Of a stretch of 7,781 nt of DNA, positions 1 to 5,520 are shown piece after piece. The stretch covers positions 1 through 7,781 of the forward strand of contig CAYGDE010000032.1 of NCBI GenBank assembly GCA_964348615.1, written 5' to 3'. A program made the translations under genes and the position numbers. Position 1 is the first letter of the stretch, and each line of letters opens with the position of its first letter. The notes under the pieces were generated by a model. It saw only the letters and a list, made by a program, of their open reading frames with translations, had not been told where the DNA came from and did no database searches. The stretch comes from DATIHT01 sp964348615 (GTDB lineage Bacteria > Patescibacteriota > Microgenomatia > Curtissbacterales > GWA2-41-24).

Positions 1-366
1 AAAAAAGAGGGTATAAAGGTCAACATGACTTTGGTCTTTAGTGCCAACCAAGCTCTCCTTGTTGCCAAACTTGGGGCAGACATGGTTAGTCCGTTTGTCG
101 GAAGACTAGACGATGCCGGGCACGACGGAGTAGAAGTAGTCGAGGAAATAAGACAAATTTACGACAATTACAACTTCAAAACCCAAATCTTATTTGCATC
201 AGTCCGTTCGACTCTCCACGTTAAACAGGCGGCACTAATCGGCTGCGACATTGCAACTTGCCCTTATGATGTTTTGGAAAAATTAGTAAAACATCCGCTA
301 ACCGATATTGGCCTAAAGAGATTTTTGAGCGATTTCAAAAACAGCGGTCAAAAATCTTTAGTCTAG
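1..366 (+). CDS. tal: TalC-type transaldolase, C-terminal part (5' truncated by window)
   Basis: The frame is open from base 1 and ends at TAG 364-366, so about 121 C-terminal residues of a family usually near 215 residues are present. ATG 25 is internal: the codons before it (KKEGIKVN) continue the family motif EGIKxNxTLIFSANQALL. The residues SANQALL, SPFVGRLDDAG, the SVR segment and the terminal HPLTDIGLKRFLSDF are typical of the small class I transaldolase/fructose-6-phosphate aldolase family. SPFVGRLDD and HPLTD favour TalC-type transaldolase over FSA. These cytoplasmic enzymes transfer dihydroxyacetone units between sugar phosphates in the non-oxidative pentose phosphate pathway through a Schiff-base lysine; that lysine lies upstream of the window and cannot be checked. 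No intrinsic terminator is obvious after the stop, and the next gene has its own promoter. Confidence 0.93.
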   Translation, partial: KKEGIKVNMTLVFSANQALLVAKLGADMVSPFVGRLDDAGHDGVEVVEEIRQIYDNYNFKTQILFASVRSTLHVKQAALIGCDIATCPYDVLEKLVKHPLTDIGLKRFLSDFKNSGQKSLV

Positions 367-396
367 TCACCCCAAACACAAAAAATCCTGATATTA

Positions 397-426
397 TTGA
401 ATAACTGCATATAAATAGCTTAAAAT
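397..426 (+). promoter_or_regulatory. Sigma70-like promoter of the exporter operon
   Basis: TTGAAT (397-402), an 18-bp spacer and TAAAAT (421-426). Transcription would start near 433, only about five bases before the ATG at 438. No Shine-Dalgarno sequence fits between them, so the mRNA would be almost leaderless. The assignment rests on consensus match only. Confidence 0.6.
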
Positions 427-437
427 ACCCAACTCAT

Positions 438-1511
438 ATGGAAATAACCGCAGCAATTAGAAAAAAACTACTACAATTTATAACCAAAAGAAATATTTTA
501 ATTTTGGTTTTACTGTTTGCAGTTTACGCCATCCTTACACGAGGGGCAGCAGATACAAACCAAATTCAAACAGCCAAAATCGGACAAAAAAACCTTACCG
601 CAACAGTTATTGCTTCGGGCATAGTAAAATCCCAAAACGAATCATCGCTTCATTTTGCGGTTTCGGGCAAACTCACCTGGATTGGGCCAAAAGAAGGAGA
701 CACAGTTGAAAAAGGACAAAAAATTGCCCAAATAGACCCGGAAAAATACCAAATTGCGCAAAGGCAGGCAGAACAGGACGTTATAGCTGCAGACGCAATT
801 CTAGAACAAACTTATAATAATATTCATATTAATGGCGTAGAAAATTACGATCAAAGAGTACAAAGGACAGATGCAGAGGCCGACAAAAACAAAGCGTTTG
901 ACGCCCAAAAAGCAGCACAAAGGGCACTGCGCGATACAACTTTATTTTCACCAATTTCAGGCAAAGTTTTCGAAATTTCACCAAATGTTGGCGAAGAAGT
1001 TTTCGCAACAACCGAAATTGCCAAAATCGGCCAAACAGGAGATCTGGAATTTTTAGCCGAAGTTGACGAAACGGATATTCCAAAAATTAAAGAAGGTCAA
1101 AAAACAACAATCAACCTCGACGCTTTTGAAAATCAGCCGCTTACAGCCATCATCAAGATTATTTCAGAAGGAAGTATAACAACCTCAACCGGCGCAACCG
1201 CATACCAAGTAAAAATGGACATGCCAGAAAGTGCTGGATACAAATCCGGAATGAATGGGGAAGCACAAATTGAAGTAAACCAAAGCGAAAATGTCCTGTC
1301 CGCACCAATTGAGGCAATAATTGATGAAAAATTTGTCTGGAAAAAAGAAAAAGGGGAATATAAACAAGTCGAAATTCAAATAGGGCTTGAAACTGATTCC
1401 GAGGTTGAAGTTGTAAAAGGTTTGGAAAATGGCGATGAAATTGTCACTTCAGGGTTCGAACAAATCAACAAAAAATCTCTACTCCAAAAAATTATAGGTG
1501 CAATAAGGTGA
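438..1511 (+). CDS. MacA/HlyD-family membrane-fusion (adaptor) protein of an ABC exporter
   Basis: A 357-residue protein that would anchor in the cytoplasmic membrane by one N-terminal helix (about residues 19-35, after KKLLQFITKRN) and place the rest outside. Two half-lipoyl segments are visible: SGKLTWIGPKEGDTVEKGQ (about 76-94) and TLFSPISGKVFEISPNVGEEV (about 168-188). They are separated by a short alpha-hairpin (about 103-166) rich in Gln, Asp and Ala. A beta-barrel segment (about 200-282) and a membrane-proximal domain (about 285-345) follow. In MacA/YknX-type systems this protein couples the MacB-like ATPase-permease to substrate capture and release. The hairpin is short, as in adaptors of organisms without a TolC duct, but a TolC contact cannot be ruled out. 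It is the first gene of a three-gene operon, and its TGA overlaps the GTG start of the ATPase. Substrate is unknown. Confidence 0.92.
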   Translation: MEITAAIRKKLLQFITKRNILILVLLFAVYAILTRGAADTNQIQTAKIGQKNLTATVIASGIVKSQNESSLHFAVSGKLTWIGPKEGDTVEKGQKIAQIDPEKYQIAQRQAEQDVIAADAILEQTYNNIHINGVENYDQRVQRTDAEADKNKAFDAQKAAQRALRDTTLFSPISGKVFEISPNVGEEVFATTEIAKIGQTGDLEFLAEVDETDIPKIKEGQKTTINLDAFENQPLTAIIKIISEGSITTSTGATAYQVKMDMPESAGYKSGMNGEAQIEVNQSENVLSAPIEAIIDEKFVWKKEKGEYKQVEIQIGLETDSEVEVVKGLENGDEIVTSGFEQINKKSLLQKIIGAIR

Positions 1512-2221
1512 ATGTACTCCTAAAGCTTGAAAAAATATCCAAAATATACGGTTTTTTTCCAAACGAAGTTTATGCCCTAAAAGACATATCCCTAACCGTA
1601 AAAAAAGGTGAATTTTTAGCAATCATCGGGCCTTCTGGATCCGGCAAATCAACACTTATGAACCTTTTAGGTTGCTTGGACAAACCATCCCATGGAAAAT
1701 ATTTTTTAGATGGAAAACAAGTTTCACAACTTTCGGACAACCAACTAGCCCAAATCCGCAACGAAAGAATAGGCTTTATATTTCAGTCTTTTAATCTGCT
1801 TCCCAGAACAAGTTCGACAAAAAACGTCCTTCTACCTCTTACTTATTCAAATTTCCCAAAGGGTCAAAGGATAAAAAAAGCACAAGAAATGCTAACAAAA
1901 GTTGGCCTTGCGGAAAAATTTACTTCTACTCCGGCACAGCTTTCCGGCGGTCAACAGCAAAGAGTTGCAATTGCTAGGGCTCTTGTCAATAATCCGTCAA
2001 TCATTTTGGCAGACGAACCAACAGGGAATTTAGACACCAAATCCTCACACGAAATTATGAATATGTTAAAAGACCTAAACAACGAAGGTAGGACCGTGAT
2101 AATAATTACACACGAACAGGAAGTTGCAGAATTTGCCCAAAGGATAATAACAATAAGGGACGGCAAAATCGAAAGCGACAAAAAAAGTCGAGGGAAAAAT
2201 AAGTACTTAAAGAGAAAATAG
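1508..2221 (+). CDS. MacB/LolD-type ABC transporter ATPase
   Basis: A 237-residue ATP-binding subunit. Walker A GPSGSGKST at 41-49, Q-loop glutamine in FQ at 92-93, signature LSGGQQQR at 145-152, Walker B IILADEP at 165-171, D-loop NLD at 174-176 and H-loop His202 are all intact, so it should hydrolyse ATP. The conserved GNLD after Walker B and the LGCLDKPSHG segment are typical of the MacB/LolD/FtsE group (mechanotransmission or lipoprotein-release type exporters). The start is GTG 1508, which overlaps the preceding TGA as GTGA; AGGTG at 1496-1500 is a plausible Shine-Dalgarno seven bases upstream. The nearby ATG at 1512 is out of frame. The last 15 residues are strongly basic. It probably pairs with the permease encoded next; substrate cannot be deduced. 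Confidence 0.95.
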   Translation: MNVLLKLEKISKIYGFFPNEVYALKDISLTVKKGEFLAIIGPSGSGKSTLMNLLGCLDKPSHGKYFLDGKQVSQLSDNQLAQIRNERIGFIFQSFNLLPRTSSTKNVLLPLTYSNFPKGQRIKKAQEMLTKVGLAEKFTSTPAQLSGGQQQRVAIARALVNNPSIILADEPTGNLDTKSSHEIMNMLKDLNNEGRTVIIITHEQEVAEFAQRIITIRDGKIESDKKSRGKNKYLKRK

Positions 2222-2237
2222 TAATTTAAATTTAAAA

Positions 2238-3431
2238 ATGGACCTTAAAGAAACACTGCAATCAGCCTTTGAAGCAATCAAAGTCAATAAACTGCGTTCT
2301 GCGCTTACAGCCCTTGGCGTAATAATCGGTGTTGCTTCAATAATACTTTTAATATCAATTAGCGCCGGCCTTCAGGGATTTATATCAAAACAGTTCGAAA
2401 AACTTGGTGCAAATTCACTTTTTATTATTCCCGGAAAATTTGAAGGCTCATTTGGCGGAGGGCCACCTCGGACTGTAAACAAACTGACATTCCAACTTGT
2501 AGAAAAACTTGAACGCTCGCCAAATTCGGCAATTACAGACGTTTCGCCAATTATAGAAATTTCCGCAACAGCAAAATACCAAAACGAATCGAAAGTTTCG
2601 ACACTTGAAGGTATTCGTCCATCATATTTCAAAGAATTTGACATTAAAACAAGCGCCGGGCGCGTTTACACGCAATCCGAAGAACAAAACGGTAGCCGGG
2701 TTGCAGTAATTGGCCAAACACTCGCAAAGGAACTGTTCAAAACAAACAACCCAGTCGGAAAAAATATTTCCATATCAAACAAATCTTTTAAGGTAATTGG
2801 CGTCGCACAAAAACAGGGGAATGTTGGGGGGGTAGATGCAGATAACATTGTATATGTCCCTCTAAATTCGGCCCGCAAGCTTACAGGAGCAAACCAAGTA
2901 AACTCAATCCAAATTAAAACCACCTCAACGGAATCTATCGGCCAAGCAAAACAACATATCCAAAAAATTCTCGACAGGACACTTTCAGAAGACGACTACA
3001 CAATTCTTTCCCAAGAACAGCTCCTTTCTTCAATTCTTCAAATCTTAGGTGTCTTAACAGCCGCACTTGGTGGAATTGCTGCAATATCTTTAATCGTTGG
3101 AGGGGTAGGCATTTCAAATATCATGCTAGTATCTGTCACAGAAAGGACAAGGGAAATTGGCCTACGAAAAGCAGTTGGTGCCAAATCTAAAGACATCCTC
3201 CAGCAGTTTTTAGCAGAAGCAATCATTCTTTCTGCAGCAGGAGGGCTTGCTGGTATTGCAATTGGCTACCTTGGTTCACTTGCACTATCTCCATTCTTAA
3301 AAACAGCAGTCCCGTTGTGGGCGGTTGCACTAGGAATGGGATTTTCTACAGTAGTTGGAATAATTTTCGGAGTGGCACCCGCAATCCGCGCTGCCCGTCT
3401 CCAACCAATTGAAGCCCTGCGTCACGAGTAA
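2238..3431 (+). CDS. MacB-type ABC transporter permease (MacB_PCD + FtsX domains)
   Basis: A 397-residue permease with the MacB topology. A first membrane helix (about 22-46, SALTALGVIIGVASIILLI) is followed by a large extracytoplasmic MacB_PCD domain (about 50-255). Three C-terminal helices follow (about 268-298, 325-350 and 358-384). The cytoplasmic loop VTERTREIGLRKAVGA (about 300-315) and the terminal PAIRAARLQPIEALR (381-395) are hallmarks of the FtsX/MacB family. The ATPase is not fused, unlike E. coli MacB, so the arrangement resembles YknXYZ of Bacillus: adaptor, ATPase and permease as separate chains. The gene starts 16 bases after the ATPase stop, with only A/T bases and no Shine-Dalgarno between. 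Such exporters move peptides, lipopeptides, antibiotics or lipoproteins; the substrate here is unknown. It ends 11 bases from the convergent 56-codon gene. Confidence 0.94.
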   Translation: MDLKETLQSAFEAIKVNKLRSALTALGVIIGVASIILLISISAGLQGFISKQFEKLGANSLFIIPGKFEGSFGGGPPRTVNKLTFQLVEKLERSPNSAITDVSPIIEISATAKYQNESKVSTLEGIRPSYFKEFDIKTSAGRVYTQSEEQNGSRVAVIGQTLAKELFKTNNPVGKNISISNKSFKVIGVAQKQGNVGGVDADNIVYVPLNSARKLTGANQVNSIQIKTTSTESIGQAKQHIQKILDRTLSEDDYTILSQEQLLSSILQILGVLTAALGGIAAISLIVGGVGISNIMLVSVTERTREIGLRKAVGAKSKDILQQFLAEAIILSAAGGLAGIAIGYLGSLALSPFLKTAVPLWAVALGMGFSTVVGIIFGVAPAIRAARLQPIEALRHE

Positions 3432-3442
3432 ACGAAAAAAAT

Positions 3443-3613
3443 TTAAGCCCCTAAAAAAGAAAATAGCTTATATGTCATAATTGCAGGCCATACAATCGAC
3501 TTTAAAATACCAAGTACGATTTGGCTAAAATTATTTGCTTGATTTAGGAAATATATGGCAGCTCCGATTAGACCCAAAGCGTATACTGCATTTGACCCGG
3601 CATTATTATTCAT
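3443..3613 (-). CDS. Small membrane protein of 56 residues downstream of greA
   Basis: An open frame from ATG 3613-3611 to TAA at 3445-3443. The product begins MNNNAGSNAVYALGLIGAAI, has a tryptophan-containing second half with ILKSIVWPAIMTYKLF (about 36-51), and ends FSFLGA. It has two hydrophobic stretches, about residues 9-24 and 31-54. I recognise the pattern (YxLGxIGAxxYY, a short polar hinge, then VLGxLKxIVWPAxxxY) as that of small uncharacterised bacterial membrane proteins of about 50-60 residues; this comes from memory and has not been searched. The start is 19 bases after the greA stop. GGTGAT about 12 bases upstream could serve as a rather distant Shine-Dalgarno. Co-transcription with greA is likely. 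Function unknown. Confidence 0.75.
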   Translation of the reverse strand: MNNNAGSNAVYALGLIGAAIYFLNQANNFSQIVLGILKSIVWPAIMTYKLFSFLGA

Positions 3614-3632
3614 TCTTTAGCAATCACCACCC

Positions 3633-4097
3633 TCATTTTACCGAAATAATTTTAAAAGAAATTGTCCCATCTGGAATTTCAACACTAACAGAATCTCCAA
3701 CTATTTTTCCAACAAGCGCCTTACCAATAGGCGAAACGTCCGACATTTTTCCTTCTGTCGGGTTAGCTTCAACTGCGCCTACAATTTTAAACTCTCTAGG
3801 CCCAGTGCCATCATCCACAACTACTGTATTGCCTATACCAATAACTCCCGTTGCCCCTCCGCCTTTCATAATATCGGCAAACCTAATGAGAATCTTTAAC
3901 TCTCTCAACCTTCGGTCTATATTTCCAAGTTCCTCTTTTGCTGCATGATAGCCAGCATTTTCCGAAAGGTCTCCCTGTTCCCGTGCTGCAACCATTCTGG
4001 CAAGAACGCCAGGGCGCCGCACAAACAACATTTGCTCTTCATCTTTCATTTTTTGAAAGCCTTCTTGGGTAACTTTAACTTCAATTGGTTTCTTCAC
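3633..4097 (-). CDS. greA: Transcription elongation factor GreA
   Basis: From GTG 4097-4095 the product has 154 residues, close to the usual 155-160. It begins KKPIEVKVTQEGFQKMKDE, then has the coiled-coil motif RRPGVLARMVAAREQGDLSE and NAGYHAAKEELGNIDRRL. The acidic tip residues that help RNA polymerase cleave backtracked RNA are present (Asp43 and Glu46 in GDLSEN). The C-terminal FKBP-like domain shows SPIGKALVGKIVGDSV (122-137). The frame stays open upstream to an ATG at 4181, but those 28 residues (Cys-, Phe- and Ile-rich) match nothing in GreA and would run across the promoter, so GTG 4097 is preferred. One oddity is Gly at position 49, where the family normally has Glu (ENAEY). GreA works in the cytoplasm at the RNA polymerase secondary channel. 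It is followed by a small membrane protein gene, probably in the same operon. Confidence 0.95.
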   Translation of the reverse strand: MKKPIEVKVTQEGFQKMKDEEQMLFVRRPGVLARMVAAREQGDLSENAGYHAAKEELGNIDRRLRELKILIRFADIMKGGGATGVIGIGNTVVVDDGTGPREFKIVGAVEANPTEGKMSDVSPIGKALVGKIVGDSVSVEIPDGTISFKIISVK

Positions 4098-4104
4098 AAG
4101 GTTA

Positions 4105-4113
4105 ATTATATCA
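4105..4113 (-). promoter_or_regulatory. Extended -10 promoter of greA
   Basis: Read on the minus strand, TGA followed by the perfect hexamer TATAAT (4110-4105) is an extended -10 element; no good -35 is seen at the usual distance. Transcription would start about 4098, immediately before GTG 4097. greA would then be translated from a leaderless or one-base-leader message. Position supports the GTG start. Confidence 0.6.
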
Positions 4114-4132
4114 ACTTTCCAATAAATTACTC

Positions 4133-4162
4133 TTGACAAAAAAAAGCTTAATTTGCAACAAT
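4133..4162 (+). promoter_or_regulatory. Promoter of the ZIP transporter gene
   Basis: A perfect -35 TTGACA (4133-4138), an 18-bp spacer and a TGC-extended -10 AACAAT (4157-4162). Transcription would begin near 4169, giving a leader of about 24 bases with GGAAG (4186-4190) just before ATG 4193. The -10 matches four of six consensus positions. The TTG in this -35 could be read as a start codon of a longer frame, which is not believed. Confidence 0.5.
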
Positions 4163-4184
4163 AGATGCAATCAACTTGCATTTA
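4162..4184. promoter_or_regulatory. Operator-like inverted repeat at the ZIP gene transcription start
   Basis: Perfect half-sites ATGCAA (4165-4170) and TTGCAT (4176-4181) flank a 5-base centre TCAAC. After one non-matching position on each side, TA (4162-4163) and TA (4183-4184) extend the symmetry to 23 bp. It overlaps the -10 end and presumed start of the ZIP promoter, where a repressor would block transcription. It could instead act as a leader hairpin. It matches no metalloregulator consensus that I can name with confidence (Zur, MntR/DtxR, AdcR). Confidence 0.45.
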
Positions 4185-4192
4185 CGGAAGTT

Positions 4193-4939
4193 ATGACAAC
4201 GCTCGCATACATTATCATTTTTTCTTTTTTAGGCAGTGTGGTCTCCTTGGTAGGCGGCATCGCGCTCCTATACAAAAAAGACGTTGCCGGAAAAATACTT
4301 AAGTTTTTCCCTCCTTTTGCAGCTGGAACTCTTTTGGGAACGGCATTTTTAGATCTCCTACCAGAGGCCCAAAAAGAAGCTGCTGGCACAAATATATTTA
4401 TTTTCGCACTAATTGGGTTCCTTATTTTTTACATTTTAGAAAGGCTAATTCATTTACTTTACTCGGCAAAAGATACAAAAGTTTTATTTAAACCAGTAGT
4501 TCCTTTAATTATTTTCGGTGACAGTTTCCATAACTTCATCGATGGTGTAGCAATTGCCATCACTTTTATGGTTTCAATTCCTTTGGGAATAGTAACTTCA
4601 ATTGCAGTTGCCGCCCACGAAATCCCGCAAGAAATAGGGGACTTTGGAATATTATTGAAGGAAGGCTTTACTAGAAGAAAAGTACTAAAAGTAAACTTTT
4701 TTAGCGCCGCAATTGCAATGACTGGCGCTATTTCTACTTATTTAATCGGAGACAAAATAACTGGGCATCTTTCATCGCTGCTTTCAATAACTGCCGGATT
4801 TTTCATCTATATTTCGGCAACTAACCTTATACCGGAAATTCACGAAGAAAACAAAAACGGAATTGCCTTCTGGGAAAGTTTATTATTAATTGTAGGGATT
4901 TTGGTAGTGTTTGCATCAACCACATTTTTAGAACACTAG
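4193..4939 (+). CDS. ZIP-family divalent metal transporter
   Basis: A 248-residue polytopic membrane protein with about eight predicted helices, the normal ZIP size. The signature metal-site motifs are intact: HNFIDG at 113-118 in helix 4 and HEIPQEIGD at 142-150 in helix 5. LLPEA (55-59) in helix 2 and NLIPEIHEE (211-219) near helix 7 are further family marks. ZIP proteins move Zn2+, Fe2+ or Mn2+ toward the cytoplasm; the actual metal cannot be told from sequence. The loop between helices 3 and 4 (about 88-102) is short and lacks the usual His-rich stretch. The frame extends to TTG 4133, but those codons cover the promoter and encode hydrophilic, Cys-containing residues unlike ZIP, so ATG 4193 is chosen. 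It is divergent from greA and likely monocistronic. Confidence 0.93.
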   Translation: MTTLAYIIIFSFLGSVVSLVGGIALLYKKDVAGKILKFFPPFAAGTLLGTAFLDLLPEAQKEAAGTNIFIFALIGFLIFYILERLIHLLYSAKDTKVLFKPVVPLIIFGDSFHNFIDGVAIAITFMVSIPLGIVTSIAVAAHEIPQEIGDFGILLKEGFTRRKVLKVNFFSAAIAMTGAISTYLIGDKITGHLSSLLSITAGFFIYISATNLIPEIHEENKNGIAFWESLLLIVGILVVFASTTFLEH

Positions 4940-4976
4940 AATTTTCCCACATCTTCTAAAAAAAAGATCCAATTTA

Positions 4977-4985
4977 TGTTAAAAT
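4977..4985 (+). promoter_or_regulatory. Extended -10 promoter of the first zinc-ribbon gene
   Basis: TGT followed by TAAAAT (4980-4985) forms an extended -10; no convincing -35. Transcription would start near 4992, leaving a leader of about 10 bases without a Shine-Dalgarno before ATG 5002. Confidence 0.45.
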
Positions 4986-5001
4986 AACAACACTTTTAAA
5001 C

Positions 5002-5262
5002 ATGACGAACAACTCACAAGAGGCTAATTCTGTTTGCATCAGGTGCGGTAAAACCCGCATTTTTCTAAAAACGTGGAAAGACAGGGGCGAAAGACAAAAG
5101 GGGACAATAATTACATATGAACAAACTGTTTGTCCCGACAAAGAATGTCAAAAGATTGTGGACGAAAAATTTCAAAAGATGAGAGATATCCGTGAAGCAG
5201 CAGAAAATAGGAAAAGAGACATCACACTCGCAAAATCACAAAAGACAGCAAACAAAGCATAA
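5002..5262 (+). CDS. Small zinc-ribbon protein, copy 1
   Basis: An 86-residue protein with a likely zinc-binding module: CIRCGKTR (Cys12, Cys15) and CPDKEC (Cys44, Cys49). TWKDRGERQKGTIITYEQT lies between them, and a highly charged C-terminal helix (about 50-80) follows. It is clearly paralogous to the product of 6662-6393 on the other strand; the blocks VCIxCGKTRIxLKxWKDRGE and VCPDKECQKIVDxKFQxMRD are shared almost identically. I do not recognise a named family. A zinc-stabilised nucleic-acid- or protein-binding adaptor is plausible but is an inference. ATG 5002 is chosen because a promoter lies just upstream and Cys12 follows soon after. No Shine-Dalgarno is seen. Confidence 0.85.
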   Translation: MTNNSQEANSVCIRCGKTRIFLKTWKDRGERQKGTIITYEQTVCPDKECQKIVDEKFQKMRDIREAAENRKRDITLAKSQKTANKA

Positions 5263-5270
5263 TACTTATA

Positions 5271-5284
5271 TTGCCGGATCGTCT
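5271..5284 (+). repeat. 14-bp direct repeat of the tRNA-Gln 5' end, copy 1
   Basis: TTGCCGGATCGTCT here is identical to 5397-5410, which is one base of flank plus the first 13 bases of tRNA-Gln. The copies are 126 bases apart, start to start. The similarity stops after the T of the D-arm, so this is not a second tRNA gene. Confidence 0.8.
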
Positions 5285-5361
5285 CTTTTGCAAAGCAAAA
5301 CTAGCGGAGCGTCGCGACGCGTCATTGCAGGACATCTTGCGAAGCAAGATTCAGACATCCG
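5271..5361. repeat. Palindrome-rich intergenic repeat element (REP/MITE-like)
   Basis: About 90 bp bounded by imperfect inverted ends: CGGAT-C-GTCT (5275-5284) against AGAC-ATCCG (5353-5361), with TATA just outside both ends. Inside are hairpin TTTTGC-AAA-GCAAAA (5286-5300), the 12-bp perfect palindrome GCGTCGCGACGC (5309-5320) and hairpin ATCTTGC-GAA-GCAAGAT (5334-5350). The GTCATTGC...GCGAAGCAA arrangement (5321-5347) resembles dispersed intergenic palindromes seen in many bacterial genomes. It is visibly richer in G+C than its surroundings. The left end shares 14 bases with the start of the tRNA-Gln gene. It carries no open frame of its own worth keeping. Confidence 0.6.
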
Positions 5362-5362
5362 A

Positions 5363-5368
5363 TATAAT
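5363..5368 (+). promoter_or_regulatory. Possible -10 element of tRNA-Gln
   Basis: A perfect TATAAT starts two bases after the right end of the repeat element. Transcription from it would begin near 5375, about 23 bases before the mature tRNA. No good -35 lies 16-18 bases upstream; TTGCGA at 5337-5342 is 20 bases away and inside a hairpin. Confidence 0.4.
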
Positions 5369-5397
5369 TGGACTTGAGAGAATAATAATCCTTTCGT

Positions 5398-5468
5398 TGC
5401 CGGATCGTCTAATGGCAGGACAACAGCCTTTGGAGCTGTTTATCTAGGTCCGAATCCTAGTCCGGCAA
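5398..5468 (+). tRNA. trnQ: tRNA-Gln (anticodon TTG)
   Basis: A complete cloverleaf of 71 nt including the discriminator A5468. The acceptor stem TGCCGGA/TCCGGCA (5398-5404 with 5461-5467) is fully paired. The D-stem is GTC/GAC. The anticodon stem is ACAGC/GCTGT (5423-5427 with 5435-5439) with loop CTTTGGA and anticodon TTG at 5430-5432. The variable loop is TTAT, and the T-stem CTAGG/CCTAG has loop TCCGAAT. The anticodon reads CAA (and probably CAG) glutamine codons. CCA is not encoded and must be added afterwards. The T-loop starts TC instead of the usual TT, a small deviation. The first 13 bases also occur at the left end of the upstream repeat element. Confidence 0.95.
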
Positions 5469-5520
5469 CAGCTTAAATTCGAACCAGTTTTATTATTCCA
5501 GAATTTGTCGCCAAAAAAAT

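Noticed and set aside
3535..3948. 137-codon plus-strand frame opposite greA and the small membrane protein
   Set aside because: Antisense shadow: low-complexity Ser/Thr/Pro/Ile product without motifs, while the minus strand carries recognisable GreA.
4098..4181. ATG-started 28-residue extension of GreA
   Set aside because: The residues do not match GreA and overlap the extended -10 element; GTG 4097 gives the family length.
4133..4192. TTG-started N-terminal extension of the ZIP protein
   Set aside because: The TTG is the start of a consensus -35 box, the extension is hydrophilic and covers the promoter and inverted repeat; ATG 4193 gives a normal ZIP N-terminus.
5271..5361. A second, degenerate tRNA gene
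   Set aside because: Only the first 14 bases match tRNA-Gln; no anticodon arm, T-arm or matching acceptor 3' strand follows.
5192..5377. 61-codon frame running from the zinc-ribbon gene into the repeat element
   Set aside because: Out-of-frame overlap with a supported gene, then reads through palindromes; no protein features.
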